Positions 36,157-46,386 of a stretch of 47,243 bases of DNA are shown piece after piece. Position numbers and translations under genes: made by a program. Numbering within the stretch: the stretch's first letter is position 1; each line of letters opens with the position of its first letter. The DNA is from Nitrososphaeria archaeon (lineage in GTDB: Archaea; Thermoproteota; Nitrososphaeria; Nitrososphaerales; JARVJX01). The notes under the pieces are model-generated. The model was not told the origin of the DNA. It made no database searches and was given only the letters and a program-made list of their open reading frames with translations. Where the stretch lies: assembly GCA_029775995.1 (NCBI GenBank), contig JARVJX010000003.1, forward strand, positions 1 to 47,243, written 5' to 3'.

Positions 36157-39100
36157 TTGGGAGAGAATCTCTTCCTTTCAAAGATCTTCCTTTCTAAGAC
36201 AGCTTGCCTGTTCCATGATCCTCCAAATAAAGCTTGGCTTCTCAAAAGTCATAAGGATCATAAGGAGGAGGCAAGACGCATAGCTATTAGTGTATTAGAG
36301 AATACTTGCCTTAAAGATGCTACAGAACGAATGGAGGAGATCGCAAAGCCAGCTGACATGTTAGCTTCAAGTGTTGACAGATGGCTACTGAGCAAGCTCG
36401 TCGGTGAAGAATACCATCTATTTCCGGTGAGTGAGATTAAACTCAAGAACATCTTTAACCCTAAATTTTCTCAAAAGGTTAATGGAGAGCAGCCTTCTAC
36501 AGATAAATTTATCAAAGATTTAAAGGGGCTCATCGAGCCTATAACTGATATTAGGCTTGCTTACCATATACTATACGCCAGCTATGAACCTGTATGGATA
36601 CAACAGAAGCTTCCAGCCGGTCCTGCAGATACTAGGGCACCATCCCACAGCGTTTTTGATCATAACTATGCTACTGCATCAATTATGAACTGGCTCCTAG
36701 AAAAGAAGGAACCTAAAGGGATACTGTTATACATAGACCTAGGAGGGCCACAGAGGTTCATATCGAGCTCCAGGAAGCTCAGCGACCTCTGGCTATCGAG
36801 CTATCTTGCTTCTGCACTTGCTTGGAGCGTATTCTGGATTTTTGTAAAAGCTCTAGGCCCTGATGTTATGGTCCTACCTACATGTAGAGGAAATCCATTT
36901 TATTACCATAGCTTAATCTCAGAGCTAACTCGAAATGGTGTTAATGAAAATGTAATAGAAAAGATCAAAAAAATATCAGGCGAATTCGCTGGATATGACC
37001 CAGATAAGGACAAGATACCGAGGTATGCAGTAGTACCAGTCACAGCTACATTCATGCTACCGGAGCTAGAGCAATTGAAGGAACTTGATGACTTCAAGGA
37101 GATTGAAGTCATCAAGGGAGCCGAAGGTCTAGAGGAATTCGTGAAGAATAAATATCGAGAAGTATGGAAAAGCGTCTACGACAAAGTTATTGAAAAGTGT
37201 AAGGATTTAAAGAGCGAGCTAGACAATATGGCCATTAAAGCTGAAGAGCTCTTAAATGAATGTAAGGAATTTGGGTTTGAGACAACTCCTCCACTACCCA
37301 TCAGGGTCATAGCCCTACACACCAATAGGCTTCATGAGCTGGGCTTGGAGGAGGATGAGCGCTACAGCCTATACCATTACATGTTCAAACTTTTAGGTTA
37401 CGAGGAAGATAGGAGGAAGCTCTACAAATTTAGGCCTGAGGAGGATCTGAAGCTTTTTGAGATGACCTCACAGTCCATCAGAACTTGGCCGAAGGAGGCT
37501 TCTAAGGGCTTCGAGTATTGTAGCGTATGTGGCTATTTACCAGCAATTATAATCCTTCCTTCAGATGAAGACGAATACAAGAAATACTTGAGGATGGAGC
37601 TTGAACCTATTTTTGGAATGGGTGAAAATCTTTGCCCTTATTGTCTAATTAAGAGGCTTATGAGTATGAGCAAGATACTTAAATCAGTTATGGATGAGCT
37701 GCTAGGGGAAACTCCACAAGAGCTACCTCAATTTAGATTTCCATCGGTCTCTGACATCGCACTTATGCCGTTCAAAAAATCATTTATTACCAATGCTACA
37801 AAAATTGACAATAATCAAGAGCTGGCTAATGAGCTAGCTAAATGGATCGAGGAAATCTGGAAAGAATTTGCAGAAAAAAGAATATCTCTAATGGGTAGAG
37901 AACCAATAATATCTATTGAAAGCAAATTAGCAGAGAGTATTAAAAAACTGAAGACTGATAAATTAAAGGGAGATCTTGAAGAGATACTATTTATGGATGC
38001 TGAAGCCTGCTTCTTAAGGACATATAAATTTAAAAAGGACGAGAGAGAGGAATATTACACTCCGAGAAGAGATTGGCTAAAACTAAGAGAGAGAATTCAT
38101 AAGGATGAAAGAATGGCGATGTATATGAACTTAAAAAAGGAAAAAATCGAGGATCTGAATACTTACTATGCCATTATAAGGTGTGATGGTGATAACTTAG
38201 GCAAGATCATACAGGGTAAGGTCGAGGAGGGCTTCAGGATCACCATAAAAGACTACCTTTGCAATGTGTTAGAAGGGCCTGCGAGAGAAGTGGTGGAAGC
38301 CATAGCAAATAACGAGTATGAACGGGCAAAAAAGATATGCAAAGAACATAAGGTAGGGGAGATCGACAAGAAAGTAAATGACATATCGATGCTCATCTAT
38401 AAGCTTCAGGATAAGCAAGATATTATAATTTCACCATCATACCATTCAACCCTCAGCAAGGCCTTAATGGCCAATGCCATTAGAGATAAGGAGATAATCG
38501 ATAAGCACGATGGTTTAACCATTTATGCTGGAGGAGACGATCTCCTAGCCGTAACTCCTGTCAAGAATTCCTTAAGTGCCGTTCAAAAACTAAGAGAGAA
38601 GTTCAGCTTTCCATCAGCAGAATATAAGGGCTTTGATATAAAAGATGGCTACTTAATACCATCCTTGGCTACTGCTAGCAGAAGCTTCTCCATATACCTC
38701 ACCCACTATATGTTCCCACTGTATACAGCAATCAGTAGATCTGCTGAGTTACTAGATTCCATAGCTAAAGAGTCAAGGTGGATAATAGATGCGGAGAGGA
38801 GGGAAAAAGATGCGCTCATCCTTTCATACAGCCCAAGAGGTGGCGAGCGCTACTCTCTACTACCCCTTTCAGACGTTAAGGCTCCAGATCAGAATCTGGC
38901 TAAAAGTCTCAAGTATATCGATGAGCTTGTCTTGCAGATAGAGAAGGAGAGAGACGGATTCTCGTCATCATTAATATATGATCTATATAGCAATCTTCAG
39001 ACGATCAAACCACTTATCGATAAGAATAGTGAAGCTTTGTTAAAAAGGCTAATAGAGAGGATCTTCGAAAGAAACTGTGAAATCCAAGATAAGCAGCTAC

Positions 39101-39246
39101 GTAAGAAAAAGGCTGAGGAATGGGCTCGAAAGCTAATAGAAGATTATGATGTATCAGGTAGAGTAGACCATGGCGTTCTACCTTTCCTGGAGCAGTTCTT
39201 TTTGGCCCTAATGCTCTATAGGTCTGGCCTGAGGGGTATGGAGTAA
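36157..39246 (+). CDS. cmr2: Type III-B large subunit Cmr2 (Cas10)
   Basis: N-terminal FHDPPNKAW...ADMLASSVDRW, Zn-site CSVCGYLP...CPYC, palm RCDGDNLGKIIQG and intact YAGGDDLLAV. Confidence 0.95.
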   Translation: MGENLFLSKIFLSKTACLFHDPPNKAWLLKSHKDHKEEARRIAISVLENTCLKDATERMEEIAKPADMLASSVDRWLLSKLVGEEYHLFPVSEIKLKNIFNPKFSQKVNGEQPSTDKFIKDLKGLIEPITDIRLAYHILYASYEPVWIQQKLPAGPADTRAPSHSVFDHNYATASIMNWLLEKKEPKGILLYIDLGGPQRFISSSRKLSDLWLSSYLASALAWSVFWIFVKALGPDVMVLPTCRGNPFYYHSLISELTRNGVNENVIEKIKKISGEFAGYDPDKDKIPRYAVVPVTATFMLPELEQLKELDDFKEIEVIKGAEGLEEFVKNKYREVWKSVYDKVIEKCKDLKSELDNMAIKAEELLNECKEFGFETTPPLPIRVIALHTNRLHELGLEEDERYSLYHYMFKLLGYEEDRRKLYKFRPEEDLKLFEMTSQSIRTWPKEASKGFEYCSVCGYLPAIIILPSDEDEYKKYLRMELEPIFGMGENLCPYCLIKRLMSMSKILKSVMDELLGETPQELPQFRFPSVSDIALMPFKKSFITNATKIDNNQELANELAKWIEEIWKEFAEKRISLMGREPIISIESKLAESIKKLKTDKLKGDLEEILFMDAEACFLRTYKFKKDEREEYYTPRRDWLKLRERIHKDERMAMYMNLKKEKIEDLNTYYAIIRCDGDNLGKIIQGKVEEGFRITIKDYLCNVLEGPAREVVEAIANNEYERAKKICKEHKVGEIDKKVNDISMLIYKLQDKQDIIISPSYHSTLSKALMANAIRDKEIIDKHDGLTIYAGGDDLLAVTPVKNSLSAVQKLREKFSFPSAEYKGFDIKDGYLIPSLATASRSFSIYLTHYMFPLYTAISRSAELLDSIAKESRWIIDAERREKDALILSYSPRGGERYSLLPLSDVKAPDQNLAKSLKYIDELVLQIEKERDGFSSSLIYDLYSNLQTIKPLIDKNSEALLKRLIERIFERNCEIQDKQLRKKKAEEWARKLIEDYDVSGRVDHGVLPFLEQFFLALMLYRSGLRGME

Positions 39247-40304
39247 TGGCTGAGGCTGTATCAATAAGTTTCAGGATAGTTGAGCCTATGATGTTTCGTG
39301 GCCCAGGGGAGTTCGATCCCTTCGTTAGGGGCACCTACAGTAGAGCTATGACTTTAGCAATGCCTTCCCCCTCGACGGTAGCTGGAACCCTAGCAACCTA
39401 TTGTATTTCAGAATTAGATAGACCTGCATCCAGCTCCGGAGAATGGCTTGAACAATACCTTAGCATTTTAGGAGATATAAAAATAAGAGGGCCCTTGATT
39501 AAGCTGAACCATGAGCTGATGGCTGAAGACAAAATATCTGGGGGCTTCCTAACAATGGAGAAGATAAGGGAAAAGTGTAAAAAAGAATGGAAGAGGCTGA
39601 GTCAGAAGCCTAATTCATTAAAGCAGCTAGATGAGTATCTGAAAAGAGAAGAGTTTAAGCCTAGTGTTAAAGTGGGAAAGAATGTAAGGGTTGGCGTTAG
39701 GTTAGAGGCGAGAGAAGGAATCCCTATGAAAAGGGTAATGGAAGGCTTCCTATACGGTGCTGAATACCTCGACTATATAAGACCTAGAGGCAAGGAGACC
39801 AGAGAGACCTCTGTGGAGATTATGGCAGAGGTCAGAGGAAGGCTTGTTGAAAGCCTATCTTTAGCCAGAGGGCTACCGGTCAAATTCGGTGGGGAGGGTA
39901 GAGTGGCCTTCTTCTCCCTCCAGCAAGGAGGGAAGATTTTGGATGCAATTAGAAAGCAGTTTTGGGATGGTCAAGAGAAGCACCATGGGTTCTTGGCTCT
40001 ATATTTAGCTACTCCAACCCTCTTCAAGGGAGGTAAAAGAGTAGAAGAATACGTGAAAGAGTGGGTAGAGAACATGAACTACAGGCTTGTAGGCATCAGT
40101 GGGGAATCTACAGTACTTGGTACTGGATTCATGATAAGTGCGAGAAGGAGGAAGCCTATTTACACCTCGTTAAATCCAGGCAGCATCATATTCCTAGAGG
40201 GCCTCTTTGATCTTCTGGAGATATATCGAAATAAAGCCTTTGGTGAGGCCAGCATGTTAGGTTATGGCACCCTCATACCCATACCAATCACCAATCGTGT
40301 CTAA
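39246..40304 (+). CDS. cmr3: Type III-B RAMP protein Cmr3
   Basis: FRIVEPMMFRGPGEFDPFVRGTYSRAMTLAMPSPSTVAGTLATYC. Confidence 0.9.
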   Translation: MAEAVSISFRIVEPMMFRGPGEFDPFVRGTYSRAMTLAMPSPSTVAGTLATYCISELDRPASSSGEWLEQYLSILGDIKIRGPLIKLNHELMAEDKISGGFLTMEKIREKCKKEWKRLSQKPNSLKQLDEYLKREEFKPSVKVGKNVRVGVRLEAREGIPMKRVMEGFLYGAEYLDYIRPRGKETRETSVEIMAEVRGRLVESLSLARGLPVKFGGEGRVAFFSLQQGGKILDAIRKQFWDGQEKHHGFLALYLATPTLFKGGKRVEEYVKEWVENMNYRLVGISGESTVLGTGFMISARRRKPIYTSLNPGSIIFLEGLFDLLEIYRNKAFGEASMLGYGTLIPIPITNRV

Positions 40305-40468
40305 GATGCTGAAGATGTTGTTAGCAGCATGGAGTATGCAATTCTTATGCCTTAATGGTAGCTCTGAGGCATACCAGTCAGGCTCGGTTTGCACGTTAAG
40401 AGCTATTCTGATTAGAGGATGAAGAGCAAGTGATTTTGGAGAACATTATTAAATTTATTAAATGACCC

Positions 40469-40690
40469 CCTAATATACCCTTTTATTCAGTTCTTTGCCA
40501 GTTTCCAGTAATGGATTTATATAATCAAAGGAGGCATTAAAGTTCAGTTTGGCCCTATTGACTACGGTTATAGGTAGACTGATGGCTACTTCAACGTTAC
40601 CTTCACCATCAACTCTAACAAACATACTGGAAAGCTTCCCTGTGAAGCTATATACAAATTCTTATCATCGAGTGGCCTAGATACATGCCT
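40469..40690 (-). pseudogene. Decayed gene remnant downstream of helicase remnant
   Basis: Minus-strand reading EFVYSFTGKLSSMFVRVDGEGNVEVAISLPITVVNRAKLNFNASFDYINPLLETGKELNKRVY*; upstream reading (RLSGIKIRRHVSRPLDDK) is in another frame. Confidence 0.45.
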
Positions 40691-40949
40691 CCTTATTTTT
40701 ATGCCTGAGAGCCTTGTAGTCAACCTACACGATCATTCTTCTCGATTAGATATACTTCTAAAATCTCCTGAAAAAATTAGGCAATAATTTTATCAAAGGT
40801 TAGAGGTGCTGATACCCTCGATCAATAATAATCTGAAGACAGTCCTAGCTCAATCTCAAGGTGAGTATAAGAGCAGGGATAAGACAGTTACAACGATATT
40901 TGAGAACACCGTCACAAATATACCTTCATTTATGTTTTTTCAACTTCTA

Positions 40950-41048
40950 GGCTGTGGCAGAAAAGTTCATTTTAGTTTAAATTTTATGATAACTTAACAG
41001 TCTACTCTTTCATAAAAGAGACGATAAAGTAGCTTTTCTGCCACAGCC
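40950..41048. mobile_element. 99-bp MITE-like element with perfect 16-bp TIRs (GGCTGTGGCAGAAAAG)
   Basis: GGCTGTGGCAGAAAAG at 40950-40965 and CTTTTCTGCCACAGCC at 41033-41048; no coding capacity. Confidence 0.75.
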
Positions 41049-42001
41049 CGCATCTATGTATCCTATGTCTATTCCTACCTCCAACGTAGTCGTTGCGACA
41101 CAGTAGAACTCGCGTTCACTCTTCATAGCCATCTCTATCTCTCCTCTTGCCTACACTTATGCTCTAGTGATGAACTTCTACTTTATCGCTTGGGAGAATC
41201 TTCTTCAAGTCTCTTGCAAACTCCTCCGTTCCTTTCCTACTGTTGCAGAAAAATAATGCCTTCAATACCATCCTCGCCCTAAACCTTTGTATTAAATCGT
41301 TTACGCCTGCAAGTCTGTTAGAGAAATCTATAAGCTCATACTCTATCTCACTAGGTTTATCGACTTTTACTACATTAAACTCTGAGAGGTATCTACTGGC
41401 AACATCACTAGGATCTACAAGAGTAGCTAGGATGACAGACATGGGGTTAATTCCTCTTAAGCTAAGTCGCTTCAAGAGAAGGCGTAGCTGGTCTCCTCTG
41501 TATGTGCCGTCCAACAAGTGTAGTTCATCTAGGACAATAAACTTCAAAGTTTCAAACACTACTGGATGCCTACACATCAATGAATCAAGAGATTCAGGGG
41601 TGGTTATGACGATGTTCTCTGGACATCGAGGTCAAAATTAGGCCTGTCCCCAGTCTTTATTGAGACGGTAAGCCTACATCTTGAAGCGGATCTCTGAGAC
41701 GTTATAGGTCATTTGCTAATGGACGGGTAGGAGTAACGTAAACTATTCTTAATCCCTTAACTGGTTCACTACTACTAAGTAGCAACTCAGCTAATGGGGC
41801 TACAACGGCCTCCGTCTTCCCGCTTGCGCTGGGTGAGCAGAGAACAAGATTCTTCTTATTATCGAGTAATTTGGGTATTACCTCGATCTGCACTGGTAGA
41901 AGTCGCCCGAATCGTGAGAAGAAAGCTGTCCACGTGTTAGGTAGCCTCTCCTTAATGGCAAGACCCTTTTGGATCTTATCTGATTTATCTTGGGATGCCA
42001 A
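41049..42001 (-). pseudogene. DExH/Lhr-like helicase remnant, frameshifted and truncated at the MITE
   Basis: LCSPSASGKTEAVVAPL (motif I), VTPTRPLANDL, IVITTPESLDSLM (readable across frames at ~41600), VLDELHLLDGTYRGDQLR (DExH), YCVATTTLEVGIDIGYIDA up to ~41049. Confidence 0.8.
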
Positions 42002-42433
42002 GATCGCTCACAGATTTTGAAGGATAAAAACGTGCGTAATCTAGGATTTCTACTATCGATTTGATGAACCGACGAAGCGGCTCCATTTTGCCTACTATTG
42101 AATAGATTTCTTGTTCTATACTCTTACGTGTCTTCCATATATAGGCTACCTGATAGAGTCTACAAATCTCTCGGATTATCTCTCGCCTCCCTTCTTCTGA
42201 TAAAGGCTCTAGGTGGAGCCGCTGTGAACCAATCAGTAGGTCATCTATTGCTTGTGGAACCACTGTGAACGCTATAACAAGTTTTACAAAGGAGGGAAGT
42301 TTATAGGCATATCTAATATGTTGGGCGTGGGGGTGATAGATCAAGTTTGTTTCCTCGCCCCTGTAAACATCGCGCGGAACAACCTCCTCTTGGAGCAGTG
42401 AATAATCGTTGTTGGCTACTAAAGATGCTATAG
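41985..42433 (-). pseudogene. 5'-truncated AAA/P-loop ATPase-like remnant
   Basis: Reading AIASLVANNDYSLLQEEVVPRDVYRGEETNLIYHPHAQHIRYAYKLPSFVKLVIAFTVVPQAIDDLLIGSQRLHLEPLSEEGRREIIREICRLYQVAYIW; no upstream start; abuts helicase remnant. Confidence 0.5.
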
Positions 42434-42533
42434 CTCAAAGTAAAACTGTATTTCTCAAGCTTTCAACGAATGGCTTTGCATCTATGGAAGATAGAATTAC
42501 TGTAGTTTTAGATGATGTTATAGATTAGTTATT

Positions 42534-42845
42534 ATGAGCGAAGATTCTCTAAGAGCAAACATAAAAGCGTTATACGATTATCTTATTAACTATTTAAACA
42601 GAGAGGAGCATTCTCTTCTACACCAAAATGTGATGGCTAAATGGGGGATGGCTCGTTATGGTATTTCTAGATGGAGTATAGCAAACAATACATCATCGTT
42701 AGTTTTAGATGCTCTATATCTAACATCAAGAAACGATTTCGAACTAACGAAGGAGGGTAAGGGAATAAGGTTACTATCACCATCAGGAATAAGGTATCCT
42801 TTAGCAGTAGATGACCATGGAAATATAATGGTAAGGAGGGTTTAA
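42534..42845 (+). CDS. Hypothetical protein
   Basis: 103-aa ORF, 1-nt overlap with next ORF. Confidence 0.5.
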   Translation: MSEDSLRANIKALYDYLINYLNREEHSLLHQNVMAKWGMARYGISRWSIANNTSSLVLDALYLTSRNDFELTKEGKGIRLLSPSGIRYPLAVDDHGNIMVRRV

Positions 42846-43045
42846 TGCAAGAAAATTTATACAGAGCAAGTAAAAGGGTAATATATTCTTTGGATGGTTT
42901 AAATTTCTCAGATGTATCTGATAATGTTATTGAGTTTGAGGTTGTTTTAAGAGAGTTAAAGGCAGGTTTAAGCTCCTTCAGAATAAAATTGCAGGATACT
43001 GATAACAATCTATCCTTAGCATTACCCTTTCCAAAAAAGGTTTAA
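42845..43045 (+). CDS. Small hypothetical protein
   Basis: 66-aa ORF translationally coupled to the previous one; might be truncated. Confidence 0.4.
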   Translation: MQENLYRASKRVIYSLDGLNFSDVSDNVIEFEVVLRELKAGLSSFRIKLQDTDNNLSLALPFPKKV

Positions 43046-43198
43046 ACTCTTTATGGGAAATTAGAGTGAATAATGCTGTATTGATTTATGGTAGAGCTGA
43101 ATACCTTGACTTCAGCTTGATGAGCAGGGAGATGTTTTAACAATAGTAGGGTAAAAAAATAAAGGGTAGGGGCTATTTACCTACCCCAATAGGGTGGG

Positions 43199-43360
43199 GT
43201 TAAAGAGGAAATAAGGTAATCTTTTTAGACAATTGTAATATTTAACCAAGTTCCCTATAGCTTGTTAAAGAGGAAATAAGGTAATCTTTTTAGCCTTCAA
43301 TAACGGCTAATTCAACACCTTCAACATCGAGTTAAAGAGGAAATAAGGTAATCTTTTTAG
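43199..43360. CRISPR. Orphan mini-array: 3 repeats of 30 bp (GTTAAAGAGGAAATAAGGTAATCTTTTTAG), 2 spacers (35, 37 nt)
   Basis: Identical repeats at 43199-43228, 43264-43293, 43331-43360 with dissimilar spacers; repeat unrelated to arrays 1/2. Confidence 0.8.
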
Positions 43361-43369
43361 AAAACCTTT

Positions 43370-46297
43370 CTAAGTTACAGTAATTTCTAAGTAATGCCAT
43401 TCAACTATCCCATTAACATTTATCAAAAAGCCTAGAAGGATTTTATCTCCTTCTTCAATAAGGAGCAACCTACCTTTATACTCACTCCATTTATTCAAGA
43501 AACCTAATAAAGAAGATTCAACTTTATCCCATTCAGCCTCATCTGTAAAACTTAATTTTTCTTCAAGGAAGGAGATTTGTGGAGAAATAGCTGTAGGCTT
43601 TAAAGGGGTAACTTGCTCTCTATTCAATAAATCAAAAATTTTCTCTAGCTTCTCCTCTCTAGCTAACTTCGCAATTTCTCTAGCTTCCTTTATCCCTACT
43701 AACTCTGCTAAGTAGTTTCTGAAGGCTTCTTCAGAAGTAGGGGCTACTTTAGATAATCCTACATAGTAGTTGCCTGTAAAAGCTGCTCCTACTACTGCAA
43801 CTGCACCCATTTCTGTTACCACACCTCCTGCTCCAGCTGTGTAAACAGGTATAAAGTAAACATCCTGCTCTCCAACCCTATAAAGAATTATTTCTCCAAT
43901 TCTAGGATTCCTAAGCAAGGTTTTAAGTTGAGCAAACTCAGCATTCTTTTCTAAAGCCTCTAGCACTGCTGTAGGACCTAAAAGTTTAGTTGGAGAATCT
44001 AAGGGTACTTGATAAAAGATCATTTTACCAAACTTTTCATCGTAATCATTGGTAACTACCATATATCCAGCTAAATTTCTACCTCCTGCCCCTCTAAGCT
44101 CAAGAGATAATAATCCCAAGTAAGTGAGTTTCTCAAAGCCAGGAGGTTTAGCAAATATATAGTAAGTGTCTAAGCCTTTAGGAACCTCATAGAATTCTTT
44201 ACCTACTATAAAGGTCCCAGGATCCTTTACATGATAAAAATCATACATACTAACCCTCCATTCAAAGAGTTCAGGAGGGTATCTTATCTGATTCTTTAAC
44301 CATTTTGGAACATCCGTTTCAACCATATCGCTGTAAACCTTTTTGAAAAGCTCTGAAAAGTAATCTTTCCCAATAACTATTATTCTAATATTTCCATTGT
44401 AAACATCTATAAGGGCATAACCTATCAATCTTAAAAGGGGGTTATTATTGCTCCAAGGAACCTCATTTGTATCTAGCTTTATAATTAAAGGCATTAGCCA
44501 ATAGGTTTTTCCTTCCTCAGGATCATTTACAGGTATCATATCCACTCTACTACCAAAAAGCTCATACTGAAAGTAGGGAAAGAGTAATTGTATTCTATCG
44601 TAAACATCCCTATACCTTATTATATGTATGGATTTTGAGGAGTAAGCTAAAAGAAAGTTAATTTCAAAGAGCCAGCTTAGAGGAGGGGGTATAGTTATTC
44701 CTCCCTTTCCCTTATAAAAGGTCCCTCCTATCTCTTCACTCTTCTCTCTATCAGCTGGGAAGGCAGCCCAGACCCTTGAAAATAATCCTCCCTCACCATA
44801 ATATATGGTTCTTTGGCTGAAAAATCTACTCGTATTTTGAACGGTTCCTGTATGGGCATCTAACATAAGAAAGCCCTGTGGTACATTGGTGTAAAATAAA
44901 TGCTCAGCATACCATCTATCCTCAGGTCTAACTGTTGGAGGTAAAAGCAACTTCATAGAAGCACTCCAGAACAAAGTATTATCAAATCTCAAAATATCAC
45001 TATCTTGAAAATCTAAATAGGGAATGAGTCCTATTTCAGGTTTAAGCTTTGAAAAGGCAGCATCCCAATCCCAGAGCCTTATTTTCTTAAGTAACTCCTC
45101 GTTCTCTCTAATTATTTTCTCAATATCTGTAGGCTTGATAGATTGCACACCAAAAGAATAAATCCTTTCTTCTACTTCATCCAATTGAGCTAGTTCTCTA
45201 TTTACAGAAATTTGCTGGGTAACATAGGGGCCTAACCACTCTAACTTTCTCGCATCAGCTATACTATTATTTACAGCGATTATGGAGCCTATAATTAAAA
45301 CTATTATCAAAATAGATAAAAGTCTTAAAGTTATCACCCTCCTAGTAAAGCTGAAGAATACCCTTCTAACATCCCTTAAAGCAAAGATACTGAATAAAAC
45401 TCCAGTAGCTATTAACCCAATTATAACGTATTTGGTGTTGTAGTCTAAGTTACTTGGGAAGAAGGAGTTTAGAGCACTCCAAAATAATGCAACCGCGATT
45501 AATCCTTCTATTATACCTACTCTCCATACAACATTTCTGACACCTCCTCTTAACTCATCAGCTGTAGGCATAACTATTCTAACTATTTGAGTAATACCAA
45601 AGAGCAGAAAGAGTCTTATAGAAAGAGCTCCAAATATAGGACCTACTATCAAGGTTAGAGTAGGAAGCATGGGTATTACATTTTCTTTAGCGTAATTCAT
45701 ATCAAAGGGAGGGGTTAAAAAAGGTAGGTAGAGGAGCCTCCATAAGGATAGAGAATTAGGATCCCATCCTTGAAAGGATGCAATAGTTACCATACCAAAG
45801 ATCACATTTCTGAAGAGCATTATACCAACCAAAACTTTTGTAATCTGCCAAAGAACGAATTTCCTGTAAGATAGTCTGAAGTTATTAAAATCAAAGTATT
45901 CAGGTGGTATGACTTCTAAGTTTCCTCTCTCTCTAACTATCTTTAAAGCTAACCTTATTATCCACCACACTATGGACCTCCTATTTTTAAAATCTATTCT
46001 AAAGAAGGCTACTAGGGCTAATAGAAATCCTCCTACTAATTCAAAGTATATGGGTCTTAGGTAAAGCTCTCCAAACTCTAGGATATTAAGATAGAAGGTT
46101 AAAAATTGAGCTATAAATATGAAAATAATTATTAGAAGTATTAGGGCTAGAAAAAGGAGTCTGACCCTCTGTAAGGGTTGAGTACCTCTAGAAGGAATGG
46201 TTGGGGGTTCTTCAAAATAGTTCAAACTATAAAAAATGATAATAAAAAGTATATAATATTTGCTATTTAGAGAATTGAAATTGGCAAGATAAGTCAA
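43370..46297 (-). CDS. UPF0182-family (COG1615-like) membrane protein
   Basis: Multiple N-terminal TM segments and soluble region with WYAEHLFYTNVPQGFLMLDAHTG, WLKNQIRYPPELFEWRVSMYDFYHVKDPGTFIVGKEFYEVPKG. Confidence 0.75.
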   Translation of the reverse strand: MTYLANFNSLNSKYYILFIIIFYSLNYFEEPPTIPSRGTQPLQRVRLLFLALILLIIIFIFIAQFLTFYLNILEFGELYLRPIYFELVGGFLLALVAFFRIDFKNRRSIVWWIIRLALKIVRERGNLEVIPPEYFDFNNFRLSYRKFVLWQITKVLVGIMLFRNVIFGMVTIASFQGWDPNSLSLWRLLYLPFLTPPFDMNYAKENVIPMLPTLTLIVGPIFGALSIRLFLLFGITQIVRIVMPTADELRGGVRNVVWRVGIIEGLIAVALFWSALNSFFPSNLDYNTKYVIIGLIATGVLFSIFALRDVRRVFFSFTRRVITLRLLSILIIVLIIGSIIAVNNSIADARKLEWLGPYVTQQISVNRELAQLDEVEERIYSFGVQSIKPTDIEKIIRENEELLKKIRLWDWDAAFSKLKPEIGLIPYLDFQDSDILRFDNTLFWSASMKLLLPPTVRPEDRWYAEHLFYTNVPQGFLMLDAHTGTVQNTSRFFSQRTIYYGEGGLFSRVWAAFPADREKSEEIGGTFYKGKGGITIPPPLSWLFEINFLLAYSSKSIHIIRYRDVYDRIQLLFPYFQYELFGSRVDMIPVNDPEEGKTYWLMPLIIKLDTNEVPWSNNNPLLRLIGYALIDVYNGNIRIIVIGKDYFSELFKKVYSDMVETDVPKWLKNQIRYPPELFEWRVSMYDFYHVKDPGTFIVGKEFYEVPKGLDTYYIFAKPPGFEKLTYLGLLSLELRGAGGRNLAGYMVVTNDYDEKFGKMIFYQVPLDSPTKLLGPTAVLEALEKNAEFAQLKTLLRNPRIGEIILYRVGEQDVYFIPVYTAGAGGVVTEMGAVAVVGAAFTGNYYVGLSKVAPTSEEAFRNYLAELVGIKEAREIAKLAREEKLEKIFDLLNREQVTPLKPTAISPQISFLEEKLSFTDEAEWDKVESSLLGFLNKWSEYKGRLLLIEEGDKILLGFLINVNGIVEWHYLEITVT

Positions 46298-46386
46298 GTC
46301 TGATCTCTAGTTTGTAGGTCCCTATTGACAAACTTAGGAACTCATTTGATGATATTAGGCTCTAAAGGGGAAATTATAGAAGGCCT

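Noticed and set aside
41243-41641. 132-aa plus ORF in the helicase remnant
   Set aside because: Antisense to readable helicase motifs; spurious.
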